From contig CALEPV010000013.1 of the NCBI GenBank assembly GCA_937910905.1, positions 1-33,142 of the forward strand: 33,142 bases of DNA, in the 5' to 3' direction. Shown here piece after piece: positions 14,321 to 22,367 of this stretch. The notes beneath the pieces were generated by a model. That model was not told where the DNA came from and made no database searches. It worked only from the letters and a program-made list of their open reading frames with translations. Numbering within the stretch: position 1 is the stretch's first letter; the number at the start of each line of letters is the position of its first letter. A program made the position numbers and the translations under genes. This stretch comes from an uncultured Prevotellaceae bacterium. GTDB lineage: Bacteria > Bacteroidota > Bacteroidia > Bacteroidales > Bacteroidaceae.

Positions 14321-15317
14321 TGTGCCAGAATAGATTGCGGGTTGTATATGCCGGACGTATCAGCCGGTACTGTGCACGGTCGGCATCGCGACGGCGCAGC
14401 CACAGTAGTGCGCTGTCTGCGTCCGATTGTCTCAGCTTGGCTGTAGGCGCGACCGCTGGCATTCGCTGGCATATGCTGGCCGCGAGTGTGTCGGCTATAC
14501 CATATTGCTCGTGGAGCAGTTGTGCCACACTGTCTGTCGTGGCTGCCGGGCTCGATGGCAGGCTCTGCAGTCGTGTAGCGGCGATGTCATAGCCCTGTAG
14601 GAATGTGCGCAGGCGCGTGCAGAACAGGCTGTCGCGCAGGGACACCGTCTCTGCTACGAAGGCTGATAGTGCAGGGCCTATGCTGTCGTTGGTCATCAGC
14701 GTCTGCTTGCCCCTCAGTGCTGCTTCCGTAGCGTATGGTTCCGGCAGCAGTGCTGTCTCCATTGAACCGTTGCACAGCATCTCTGTGCGGGTGCGTACAT
14801 CGCCCACATTGGGACGGAATATGTCAGCCTGTGAGAGACCTGCGCTGTCGTCCACACGGTCGCTCCAGTAGTCGGTGATTCCGTAGCGTGCCACAGCTAC
14901 CAGCCTGCCTTGCAGTTCCTGTAGGCGCAGCACGCGTCGGTCACCGCTCGTGTCGGCCAGCAGTGTCAGGCGACCTTGCAGCCGCGCTACGGCTTGCACG
15001 CTGGTTGTTGCCGACTGCTGCAGCAGTATGGCTCGTGCCAAGTCGGAGTAGGCCACGCTCACGTGATGTTCACGCAGTGCGGTGTCGGCATCAGCTTGCG
15101 ACATATAAGTGTGCAACTTCAGTTCCAATCCTAAACTGTCGTAGATGCCTGTTTGCTGCGCATAGTACACAGGCAGGCAGTCAAGTGTGGGTATAATGGC
15201 CACATGCAGCGTTGTGCTGTCGGCATCTTGCTGTGCCGCATCGGATGCGTCGCTGCCACATGCAGCAACAGCTATGGCCAGCAGTACGGATAGAATATAT
15301 GGTATAGGGTTGCGCAT
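14310..15317 (-). CDS. Solute-binding-protein-like lipoprotein (NMT1/SsuA type), orphan
   Basis: The start at 15317 gives MRNPIPYILSVLLAIAVAAC, a lipoprotein signal with its Cys at residue 20. A longer reading from 15362 would use hairpin sequence as codons and is rejected. The body follows the type-II solute-binding fold of the NMT1/THI5/SsuA group: PTLDCLPVYYAQQTGIYDSLG at the first beta-strand/hinge, a YSDLARAILL segment, and TALLPEPYATEAALRG in the second lobe. Such proteins bind small organic ligands (sulfonates, pyrimidine precursors and others) for ABC importers, yet no permease or ATPase gene is adjacent. It overlaps the TPR gene by 11 bases. Ligand unknown. Confidence 0.75.
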   Translation of the reverse strand: MRNPIPYILSVLLAIAVAACGSDASDAAQQDADSTTLHVAIIPTLDCLPVYYAQQTGIYDSLGLELKLHTYMSQADADTALREHHVSVAYSDLARAILLQQSATTSVQAVARLQGRLTLLADTSGDRRVLRLQELQGRLVAVARYGITDYWSDRVDDSAGLSQADIFRPNVGDVRTRTEMLCNGSMETALLPEPYATEAALRGKQTLMTNDSIGPALSAFVAETVSLRDSLFCTRLRTFLQGYDIAATRLQSLPSSPAATTDSVAQLLHEQYGIADTLAASICQRMPAVAPTAKLRQSDADSALLWLRRRDADRAQYRLIRPAYTTRNLFWHNGL

Positions 15318-15330
15318 AGTGCTTGTATAA

Positions 15331-15378
15331 ACACTTGTGGCCACCCATGCGGGTTGACGCACGAATGGCCACGAGTGT
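15331..15378. other. Long hairpin between pgk and the lipoprotein operon
   Basis: ACACTTGTGGCCA (15331-15343) pairs with TGGCCACGAGTGT (15366-15378), 12 of 13 plus a wobble, with a nested TGCG/CGCA stem in the loop. It lies 14-61 bp upstream of the lipoprotein ATG and downstream of pgk, so it may be a pgk 3' structure or a leader element of the operon. Confidence 0.55.
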
Positions 15379-15384
15379 GTCTGA

Positions 15385-15401
15385 ATCCTTGGTCTAAGGA
15401 T
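15385..15401 (-). terminator. Probable pgk terminator hairpin
   Basis: ATCCTT (15385-15390) pairs with AAGGAT (15396-15401) around GGTCT, 14 bases past the pgk stop. The stem is short with no T-run. Confidence 0.4.
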
Positions 15402-15414
15402 GAGTAGTTGGTTC

Positions 15415-16686
15415 TTATTCGCCCTGGATAGCTGCTACACCTGGCAGCACCTTGCCTTCGATAGCCTCAAGCAGAGCGCCACCGCCGGTGCTGATGTAGC
15501 TAACCTTATCCTCAAGACCGAACTTGTGTACGCAGGCCACGCTGTCGCCACCACCGATGAGAGAGAATGCACCCTCGGCAGTTGCCTTTGCTACAGCCTC
15601 GCCTACGGCACGGCTACCAGCGGTGAACTCGTCGCACTCGAAGCAGCCGGCAGGACCGTTCCACAGGATAGTCTTGGCACCTTCAATAGCCTTGGCAAAC
15701 TTGGCCTGGCTCTTAGGACCTACGTCAAGGCCGTCCCAGCCAGCTTCGATAGCATTGGATGGGAGCACCTTAATCTGTGCATCGGGCTTCACGCAGAAAT
15801 TGGCGAAGTCGTAGCCTGTGCAGCACACGCTGTCGTCGGCCAGCACGAGCTCTACGCCGTTCTTCTTTGCCATCTCCTCTACGCCGAGAGCTACATCAAG
15901 CTTGTCCAGCTCCACAATGCTGTTGCCAATCTCGCCGCCGTGGGCCTTCATGAAGGTGTAGGTCATACCACCGCAGAGGATGAGACGGTCTACCTTGCCC
16001 AGTAGGTTCTCGATGATGCCAATCTTGGTGCTGACTTTTGAGCCGCCCATGATGGCTACGAATGGACGCTTGATGTTGTTCAGCACGTTGTCCACTGCAT
16101 TAACCTCCTTCTCCATCAGCAGGCCAAGCATCTTGTTCTCCTTGTCGAAGCTGTCGGCAATAACGGCAGTGCTGGCGTGACGACGGTGTGCGGTGCCGAA
16201 GGCATCCATCACATAGCAGTCAGCATAGCTGGCTAGAGTCTCGGCAAACTGCTTTTGGCTCTTCTTCATGGCTTTCTTTGCCTCATCGTATTCAGGTGTG
16301 CCCTTCTCAACGCCTACTGGCTTGCCTTCCTCTTCGGGATAGAAGCGGAGGTTCTCAAGCAGCAGAGCCTCACCTGGCTTCAGTGCGGCAGCCTGCTCTT
16401 GAGCCTTAGCACAGTCGGGTGCAAACTGTACCTCAACGCCGAGAGCTGCGCTCACAGCCGGTACAATCTGCTTCAGAGAGAGCTTGGGGTTCACCTTGCC
16501 CTTGGGCTTGCCCATGTGGCTCATAATGATGAGTGCGCCACCATCGGCCAGCACCTTCTTCAGTGTGGGCAGTGCACCGCGTATTCGGGTGTCGTCTGTG
16601 ATGTTACCGTTACCATCGAGGGGCACGTTGAAGTCAACGCGCACGATTGCCTTCTTACCGGCAAACTTGTAATCATGGATTGTCAT
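15415..16686 (-). CDS. pgk: Phosphoglycerate kinase
   Basis: Interconverts 1,3-bisphosphoglycerate + ADP and 3-phosphoglycerate + ATP in glycolysis, cytoplasmic. 423 residues from the ATG at 16686 (MTIHDYKFAGKKAIVRVDFNVPL), the normal family length and start; an upstream in-frame ATG at 16806 would run through the promoter and is rejected. The signature VRVDFNVPLD, the substrate-basic patch around DDTRIRGALPTLKK and SHMGKPKG, the hinge and nucleotide-binding motifs MGGSKVSTKIG and WNGPAGCFE, and the C-terminal Gly-rich GGGDSVACVHKFG are all present. It stands alone, with its own promoter and a downstream hairpin; no gapdh or other glycolytic gene is adjacent. Confidence 0.97.
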   Translation of the reverse strand: MTIHDYKFAGKKAIVRVDFNVPLDGNGNITDDTRIRGALPTLKKVLADGGALIIMSHMGKPKGKVNPKLSLKQIVPAVSAALGVEVQFAPDCAKAQEQAAALKPGEALLLENLRFYPEEEGKPVGVEKGTPEYDEAKKAMKKSQKQFAETLASYADCYVMDAFGTAHRRHASTAVIADSFDKENKMLGLLMEKEVNAVDNVLNNIKRPFVAIMGGSKVSTKIGIIENLLGKVDRLILCGGMTYTFMKAHGGEIGNSIVELDKLDVALGVEEMAKKNGVELVLADDSVCCTGYDFANFCVKPDAQIKVLPSNAIEAGWDGLDVGPKSQAKFAKAIEGAKTILWNGPAGCFECDEFTAGSRAVGEAVAKATAEGAFSLIGGGDSVACVHKFGLEDKVSYISTGGGALLEAIEGKVLPGVAAIQGE

Positions 16687-16745
16687 AATGTACTGTGTGT
16701 ATAGTTTATTGTGAGTATGGATTTGCTCAATCATCATTCTTGCCG

Positions 16746-16776
16746 CAAAGATACTCATTTGTGATAAGTCCAACAA
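16746..16776 (-). promoter_or_regulatory. pgk promoter
   Basis: On the minus strand TTGTTGG (16776-16770) precedes TATCTTTG (16753-16746), matching the Bacteroidota -33/-7 pattern. The -7 box is 59 bp before the pgk ATG. Confidence 0.65.
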
Positions 16777-16825
16777 GTATTCCTCAAAAAAAGCCTCGAC
16801 AGCCATGATAAGTGATGGCTAAAAT

Positions 16826-16970
16826 ATAACTTGGGACGATTTTATAGGAAAGGATTAGCACTCATCTTTTTGGCTTCTTTGCCTCCACTCATCAGTCACG
16901 TAGCCCGCTACGCTCCTTCTTCGTGAAGACAAATAAGCTCAAAAATATGAGTCAAATCGTCCCAACTTAT
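16826..16970. repeat. Dispersed non-coding element bounded by 17-bp inverted repeats (copy 2)
   Basis: The arm 16826-16842 (ATAACTTGGGACGATTT) is complementary to 16954-16970 at 16 of 17 positions. The 145-bp element carries the palindrome CGTAGCCCGCTACG (16899-16912). On the minus strand its flanks (TCACGAAGAAGGA before, TGGAGGCAAAGAAGCCAAAA after) align with copy 1 at 3200-3393. Arm sequences differ between copies, though both contain AAATCG. It lies between pgk and the DUF2582 gene. I see no gene in 16807-17111. Confidence 0.65.
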
Positions 16971-16991
16971 TATTTAATCATCACTAAAACA

Positions 16992-17023
16992 ATAGGAAGA
17001 AAACCTGTCGGCTTCCTTCCTAT
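16992..17023. terminator. Hairpin in the pgk-DUF2582 spacer
   Basis: ATAGGAAG (16992-16999) pairs with CTTCCTAT (17016-17023). It is one of two hairpins downstream of the DUF2582 gene; function as a terminator is inferred. Confidence 0.35.
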
Positions 17024-17056
17024 CGAATGTGGGTGTGGTAATGTGGTCTAAATAAG

Positions 17057-17080
17057 CCTCACCGCATCAGTGGGGTGAGG
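17057..17080 (-). terminator. Hairpin 3' of the DUF2582 gene
   Basis: CCTCACC (17057-17063) pairs with GGTGAGG (17074-17080), 32 bp past the stop of the small winged-helix gene. There is no strong T-tract. Confidence 0.45.
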
Positions 17081-17111
17081 TGGAGAGAATAGTCTCAGCT
17101 CTTATCAGCGC

Positions 17112-17312
17112 TTACTTAAGGCTGAAAGTAGGCTCCTTCTCGTCGCCAGCTACGTTGAGCTTGTCCTCACGCAGCAGCCAACCCAGTGCAAGATAGAGGT
17201 CCTTCTCTGTCTTTGCCTTAGCAGCCTTCTTCAAATCCTTTGTGTTAAGAGTGCCATTCTCGTTGAGGGCTGTCCATACAGCACCTGCAAGTTCACCTGC
17301 TTTTTCAAACAT
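17112..17312 (-). CDS. Small winged helix-turn-helix protein (DUF2582 family)
   Basis: 66 residues, the full family length. MFEKAGELAGAVWTALNENGTLNTKDLKKAAKAK followed by TEKDLYLALGWLLREDKL is a compact winged-helix pattern (PF10771): helix 1 AGAVWTALNENG, helix 2 NTKDLKKAAK, recognition helix EKDLYLALGWLL, then the wing and FSLK. Such proteins are abundant and conserved in Bacteroidales, but their DNA target is not established. It has its own AT-rich leader, two possible -7 boxes upstream, and two hairpins downstream, so it is likely monocistronic and well expressed. Confidence 0.85.
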   Translation of the reverse strand: MFEKAGELAGAVWTALNENGTLNTKDLKKAAKAKTEKDLYLALGWLLREDKLNVAGDEKEPTFSLK

Positions 17313-17343
17313 AATCTTCTAACCTTAAAGAGTTAATTAATTG

Positions 17344-17394
17344 CAAACATAGTGTTTGTTAGTGTCGTTTTTTCTCTTAGCTGGTGCAAAGTTA
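17344..17394 (-). promoter_or_regulatory. Two possible -7 boxes for the DUF2582 gene
   Basis: On the minus strand TATGTTTG (17351-17344) and TAACTTTG (17394-17387) both fit TAnnTTTG, 32 and 75 bp before the ATG. Tandem promoters are possible; no clear -33 element accompanies either. The rest of 17313-17443 is AT-rich leader. Confidence 0.45.
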
Positions 17395-17443
17395 TGCATT
17401 ATCGTGCATTCTGCGAGCATATACGTGTATGTAAATGTGCGGA

Positions 17444-18133
17444 TTACCTACTTTGTTTGATATTTGTCAAATCGGGACGTAGCCGTTGCGTGCGTTCCAT
17501 GCTCTGTTGTAGCTCCCATTCCTTGATTTTGGCTTCGTGGCCGGACAGCAGTATCTCGGGCACTTTCCATCCCTTGTAGTCGGCTGGTCGCGTGTATACA
17601 GGTGCTGCCAGCAGATTGTCCTGGAAGGAGTCGGACAGTGCGCTTTGTTCGTCGCCGATAGCACCTGGGATGATGCGCACTATGGCGTCGGCCATCACAG
17701 CTGCTGCCAGTTCGCCGCCAGTCAGCACGTAGTCGCCGATGGACACTTCTTTAGTGATAAGGTGCTCACGTATGCGATAGTCGACACCCTTGTAGTGGCC
17801 GCACAATATAATAAGGTTCTTGCAGAGCGACAGGCTGTTGGCCATTGGCTGCGAGAACTGTTCGCCGTCGGGCGAGGTGAATATTACTTCGTCGTAGTCA
17901 CGCTCGGCTTTCAGCTGACTGATGCAGCGGTCTATCGGTTCGCACTGCATAACCATTCCTGCGAATCCACCGAATGGGTAGTCGTCTACGCGGCGATACT
18001 TGTTGGTCGCGTAGTCGCGCAGATTGTGGAGGTGTATCTCTACAAGGCCTTTCTTCTGTGCACGTCCAAGGATGCTCTCTTGCAGGAAGCCTTCTATCAG
18101 TTGGGGCAGTACGGTGATGATGTCTATTCTCAT
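17444..18133 (-). CDS. trmD: tRNA (guanine-N1-)-methyltransferase
   Basis: S-adenosylmethionine-dependent N1-methylation of G37 in tRNAs, which prevents +1 frameshifting; cytoplasmic homodimer of the SPOUT (trefoil-knot) class. 229 residues, normal length. MRIDIITVLPQLIEGF at the start, NKYRRVDDYPFGGFAGMVMQCEPI, then the knot with LCGHYKGVDYRIREHL and SIGDYVLTGGELAAAVMADAI, and the C-terminal helical part with YTRPADYKGWKVPEILLSGHE are diagnostic. It begins 48 bp after the SNF2 gene and is likely co-transcribed with it. The usual neighbours rimM, rplS and rpsP are absent here. Confidence 0.96.
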   Translation of the reverse strand: MRIDIITVLPQLIEGFLQESILGRAQKKGLVEIHLHNLRDYATNKYRRVDDYPFGGFAGMVMQCEPIDRCISQLKAERDYDEVIFTSPDGEQFSQPMANSLSLCKNLIILCGHYKGVDYRIREHLITKEVSIGDYVLTGGELAAAVMADAIVRIIPGAIGDEQSALSDSFQDNLLAAPVYTRPADYKGWKVPEILLSGHEAKIKEWELQQSMERTQRLRPDLTNIKQSR

Positions 18134-18181
18134 GTCGTATGTTGGGGGCTAATATGTTGGAGGTGACTACTGTGGCGGCAG

Positions 18182-21100
18182 TTACCACTGGTTGGACAAC
18201 ATTTGCAGCATATCATCAGCAGTGAGCTTGAAGTTCTGGTCGGCTCCGCTCAGTATGCTGTCGGACAGGGCTCGCTTCGTCTCGTGCAGGCGTAGTATCT
18301 TCTCCTCAATGGTGTGCTGGCTGATGAGATGATATACTGTTACGGCCTGTGTCTGACCGATGCGGTATGCACGGTCGGTGGCCTGCTGCTCGATGGCTGG
18401 GTTCCACCATGGATCCAGGTGTATCACGTAGTTGGCTGCAGTCAGGTTGAGGCCCACGCCACCGGCTTTGAGGCTGATGAGGAATATGGGTTGCTTGCCA
18501 TGCTGGAAGTCGTTGACCAGCTGCTCGCGCTGCTTCAATGGGACGTTGCCGTCCAGATAGAGATAGCCCAGATTCTCCTGTTTGAGGGCTTCTCCCACGA
18601 GTGTAAGGAACGACGTGAACTGACTGAACACTAGTACGCTGTGCCCACCTTCGACGATGTCCTGCACCAGCTCCATGAATGCTGTTATCTTGGATGCGCC
18701 ATCGGTCCACTGCGGGTCGACCAGTTCCAGTGCGCAGGCAGCACGGCGCAGGCGTGTCAGCTCGGCCAGAGCATTTATGGTCATCTGACCGCCGGCCTCC
18801 ATTACCTTCTGCTCGGCATCGCGGCGGAAGGCTTCGTAGTAGGCCATCTCCTGCTGCGACAGCTCCACATGTATGTTGATTTCGGTCTTTTCTGGCAGCT
18901 CCTTTACCACCGCATCCTTGGTACGTCTCAGCATGAACGGTGCTACAAGTGTCTGCAACTGCTGCTGGCGTTCTGTGTCCATGAGGTTCTCGATGGGCAT
19001 GATGAACTTCTGGTTGAAGCCTTCGTAAGTGCCTAACAGCCCAGGATTGATGAATTGAAACAGGTTCCAAAGCTCACCCAGATGGTTCTGCACGGGGGTA
19101 CCAGTCAGAATCAGTCGGTGGCGTGCCTTCAGCTCCATGCATACGGCACTGGTCTTGGTGCCGCGATTCTTGATGTGGTGTGCTTCATCGAGGCACACCA
19201 CGTTCCAGCTCTTCTCAGTAAGCTGTTCCTGCATTGATACCAAAAGACCATATGTTGCCAGTATGACATCGCCATTCTTACACCTGTTCAGCACCTCTTG
19301 GCGTGCTGGCTCAGCTCCTAGATTGTATGCACGCAGAGTGGGTGCAAAGCGCTGTATCTCGTTGCGCCAGTTGCTCACTACGCTGGCTGGTGCTACCACA
19401 AGACTTGGCCCTTCGTTTTTGCGGCTCAGCAGGAATGCTATCGTTTGTACGGTCTTACCAAGTCCCATATCATCGGCCAGACATGCGCCGGCATCCCATT
19501 CGGCCAGTCGCATGAGCCACTGATAGCCCACTTGCTGGTATGGACGTAGCGTGGCTTGCAGCTCGGCAGGTGTCTCAAACTGCCGTGCTTCAGCTTCTAT
19601 GATGCGTCGCCTGTAGTCCATGAAGTCGGCATCGTGCTCGATGTCAATCTCGCCGCTCACCAGCTCGCCCAGCATTGATGTCTGTAGGGTGGATATTGTG
19701 GTATGGCCACCCATATCGTTGGTCAGGCTTTCAATGGCATCGAGCTGTCGGCGCAGTTTCTCGCTGAGCCACAGGAAATCACCGTTCTGCAGTTGCACGT
19801 AGCCTCCGTGACTTGTAGCGAGTGCCGACAGCAGTTGCTCGGCTGTCAACATGGAGTTGTCATCCAGATGCACAGAGCCTTCAATCTCAAACCACTGTCC
19901 CTTCTGCGTCAGGCGTAGCTGCCAGTTGCCGGCTTTGGCCGAGCGCATTCGTAGCCGTTCACCTTCCGGCCACTCAACAGAGCAGGTGTCACTGTTTGTG
20001 GCGGCGTAGGACAGTAGGTCGAGCACTTGTGCCGTGCTGAGGTGACCACTGAGGTGCTCTGTGAACTGTATTGCATGTGCCAGACAGAAGTTAAGCAGAT
20101 TGGCTAGGTTGCGTACCTCTTCCTCAATGTTGCGTTCTATGCGCATGTGACCTGCTACATTGTCGCACTGGTCGATAATCACGGAGTCACCGCGTCCTGG
20201 CTGTGCAGTGATGCTGCCGCCAGTCAAAGGCCTAACCAGCAGGAAGCAGTCGAATAGCGTCTGAGCCGTTGGGTCGGGGGTGATGCGCAGTATTATGCTT
20301 GACTGTGTCTCTGCGTTCTCCAGCTGTGGCTCATCGGGCAGCAGGTCGCTATGTAGCTCCGTCACGTTGCTTATCAGCGGGACGAGTGTGCGCAGCTTCT
20401 CTTCAGCAGACAGTGGGAATGTGCTGACGCTGAGCAGCTCCTGCAGCACACGTCGTTCGTGTTCACTCATGTTGAACACTGTGTAGTGCAGTGAGTCGTG
20501 GCGATGGTATACGCAGGCTTGCGACAGCAAGTCCTGGAATACAACGTTACTGTGCAGCGTGAAGCCCAGGTTGGTGCGCTGTACCATAACGTATGGTTTC
20601 TGCTGGTCGATGGTCACACGCCGGTAGGGCGTATGTTCGCCTGTATACACACGGTCGGAACCGATGAGGTGAGGCAGTATGATGCCTACTGTCAGACGGT
20701 CGGTCTGCATGTAGCGTATGTCGGCTATGATGGCTTGGTCGGTGCGGTCCATGTACGACTCCGCACCACCCATGAAGCGGTTCCAGGGCAGTTGCTTGCC
20801 TATGCCCCAGCGTCCGTCCTTCAGTCGGTTCTGTTCGCGTAGCTCTACACTCTCTCCGTCGCTCAGGATAGTGTACATCACTCGTCGCTCCTCGGTGTCT
20901 CGGTTGTCGTCTTCATGCATGCTGAGCTCTGTGGCTATCAGGCGGTCGAGCATCTGCTCCCAAGGCTCTTTGGTCTTGACGAATGCGCATACTGGTTTCT
21001 GCCCAAAGGCAGTGGATAGCAGCTTGCGCTCGTATTTGCTCAGGCTCAGATAGCTCTCTGCCTCATGCTTGAGGAAGGCTGACTGCGGATTGAAGCCGTC

Positions 21101-22210
21101 CTCCTCCGTAGGTGCCATACCTGTGAACTTGGCCCTCAGCATCAGTGCCATCTGCTGCTGTAGCACGAAGTCGCGGTCGGCAATCTTGATGGGGTGCAGC
21201 AGCTCTGACAACAGGTCCATGTTCATGCGGCCTTGCTTGCTCACCAACGTGTCGGCCAGAAGCACTGCGGCTCCCACCCGATGTACTTGGTTCGTTTCGC
21301 GGGCGTTCACCACGAAACTTTGCAGCCGTTGGCGCGAGTCATTCTGCTTGGCTGTCCATTGTGCTATCACCCAGTAGAATGCAGCCACACCTTCAGTTTG
21401 GTAGCGTGCATCAGCAGCGCCCTTGTTGCTGCCTTTGGCTGCCGCGGTCAGAGCTTCGCCAAAGACCTTTAGGGCCAGATCGCTCTTGCCTTGAGCCATA
21501 GCGTGTATGCCCTTCAGCAAATAGTCGTTGTAGTTCAGGCGTATACCCACGGGCGGTGTGTACTGTCCCTGACATACGTAGCGATAGTAGTTCACCAGCG
21601 ACTTCAGCTCGCGAACATCGGGGTCGGACGTGTCAAGGTGGCGGAGCGACAGTTGTCGTTTCAGTATGTCGTCGTTGTCCACATAGTCGTCGCGTATCCA
21701 TTTCCTGATTACGGCGGTGATGAATGTAGGGAAGTCCACATCGCGAATCATCGTCAGCATGGGCTCGTAGCGACGGTCGGCTGCCAGCGCCACGATATAT
21801 GGCGGCAGGTTGCTGTCCAGTACCATCGGCTCCGGCATCTTGCTACTGTGGCAGCGGCGTATGGCTTGCTGCAGCGAGTGGAAATGGCGGTTGCGTGTCA
21901 GCGGCCACTGGTCGAACTCTTCCAGCCATTCAGGGTGCTCGTCCATAGCGAAGCATAGCAGGTCGGCATAGAAGCGTGTACGAACATGTTCCTGTTCTGA
22001 TGCAAAGTGTGTGGCAGCCTCGTGAACTATAATTTCATCGCGGATTAGCTCGTTGGTGATTACGGAAATCTCGCCCATCATGCATGTGCCGTGTACGGCT
22101 AGTTGCAGTTTGTCGTCATCCGACACGTTGTGGCCGATGTAGGCGTATAGGCACGCCATCTTCTGTACGGCGGGCTTCAGGGTTTGAAAGTATTGTGTAA
22201 ATGGTGTCAC
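18182..22210 (-). CDS. SNF2-family DNA-dependent ATPase / helicase-like protein, large
   Basis: 1342 residues. The C-terminal 450 or so form a SWI2/SNF2 motor. Motif I is ADDMGLGKTVQTIAFLL (near residue 913), motif Ia-like VVAPASVVSNWRNEI, motif II CLDEAHHIKN (near 1008), motif III LTGTPVQN, and the second RecA lobe ends in QQATDRAYRIGQTQAV (near 1281) with HTIEEKI after it. SNF2 proteins translocate on double-stranded DNA using ATP, remodelling protein-DNA complexes or RNA polymerase; strand separation is not expected. The N-terminal 850 residues are mostly unrecognised helical sequence with no SWIM zinc motif that I can see. It has its own promoter, divergent from ligA. Partners are unknown. 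Confidence 0.88.
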   Translation of the reverse strand: MTPFTQYFQTLKPAVQKMACLYAYIGHNVSDDDKLQLAVHGTCMMGEISVITNELIRDEIIVHEAATHFASEQEHVRTRFYADLLCFAMDEHPEWLEEFDQWPLTRNRHFHSLQQAIRRCHSSKMPEPMVLDSNLPPYIVALAADRRYEPMLTMIRDVDFPTFITAVIRKWIRDDYVDNDDILKRQLSLRHLDTSDPDVRELKSLVNYYRYVCQGQYTPPVGIRLNYNDYLLKGIHAMAQGKSDLALKVFGEALTAAAKGSNKGAADARYQTEGVAAFYWVIAQWTAKQNDSRQRLQSFVVNARETNQVHRVGAAVLLADTLVSKQGRMNMDLLSELLHPIKIADRDFVLQQQMALMLRAKFTGMAPTEEDGFNPQSAFLKHEAESYLSLSKYERKLLSTAFGQKPVCAFVKTKEPWEQMLDRLIATELSMHEDDNRDTEERRVMYTILSDGESVELREQNRLKDGRWGIGKQLPWNRFMGGAESYMDRTDQAIIADIRYMQTDRLTVGIILPHLIGSDRVYTGEHTPYRRVTIDQQKPYVMVQRTNLGFTLHSNVVFQDLLSQACVYHRHDSLHYTVFNMSEHERRVLQELLSVSTFPLSAEEKLRTLVPLISNVTELHSDLLPDEPQLENAETQSSIILRITPDPTAQTLFDCFLLVRPLTGGSITAQPGRGDSVIIDQCDNVAGHMRIERNIEEEVRNLANLLNFCLAHAIQFTEHLSGHLSTAQVLDLLSYAATNSDTCSVEWPEGERLRMRSAKAGNWQLRLTQKGQWFEIEGSVHLDDNSMLTAEQLLSALATSHGGYVQLQNGDFLWLSEKLRRQLDAIESLTNDMGGHTTISTLQTSMLGELVSGEIDIEHDADFMDYRRRIIEAEARQFETPAELQATLRPYQQVGYQWLMRLAEWDAGACLADDMGLGKTVQTIAFLLSRKNEGPSLVVAPASVVSNWRNEIQRFAPTLRAYNLGAEPARQEVLNRCKNGDVILATYGLLVSMQEQLTEKSWNVVCLDEAHHIKNRGTKTSAVCMELKARHRLILTGTPVQNHLGELWNLFQFINPGLLGTYEGFNQKFIMPIENLMDTERQQQLQTLVAPFMLRRTKDAVVKELPEKTEINIHVELSQQEMAYYEAFRRDAEQKVMEAGGQMTINALAELTRLRRAACALELVDPQWTDGASKITAFMELVQDIVEGGHSVLVFSQFTSFLTLVGEALKQENLGYLYLDGNVPLKQREQLVNDFQHGKQPIFLISLKAGGVGLNLTAANYVIHLDPWWNPAIEQQATDRAYRIGQTQAVTVYHLISQHTIEEKILRLHETKRALSDSILSGADQNFKLTADDMLQMLSNQW

Positions 22211-22251
22211 AGTATGGGTGGCTCGTTAGTATCTAATGCGCAATTGCGTCG

Positions 22252-22259
22252 CAAAAGTA
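22252..22259 (-). promoter_or_regulatory. -7 box of the SNF2 gene
   Basis: TACTTTTG on the minus strand fits TAnnTTTG, 42 bp before the ATG at 22210. No clear -33 element at the usual distance. Confidence 0.5.
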
Positions 22260-22304
22260 TTGATTTCTCAAGAATCATGCAATAGCACAGCCGCTTTATT
22301 GTTT

Positions 22305-22343
22305 ACTGATGCTTGCTGATGTTGGCAAACATCAGTACTTTTG
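22305..22343 (+). promoter_or_regulatory. ligA promoter with overlapping inverted repeat
   Basis: TTGC (22313-22316) is followed after 19 bp by TACTTTTG (22336-22343), a good Bacteroidota promoter 25 bp before the ligA ATG. An inverted repeat TACTGATG...CATCAGTA (about 22304-22311 with 22330-22337) overlaps it and could be an operator. Confidence 0.6.
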
Positions 22344-22367
22344 TGCCGTAAACAACAATAAACTACC

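Noticed and set aside
15318..15362. N-terminal extension of the solute-binding lipoprotein
   Set aside because: It would bury the lipoprotein signal 15 residues inside and use hairpin sequence as codons.
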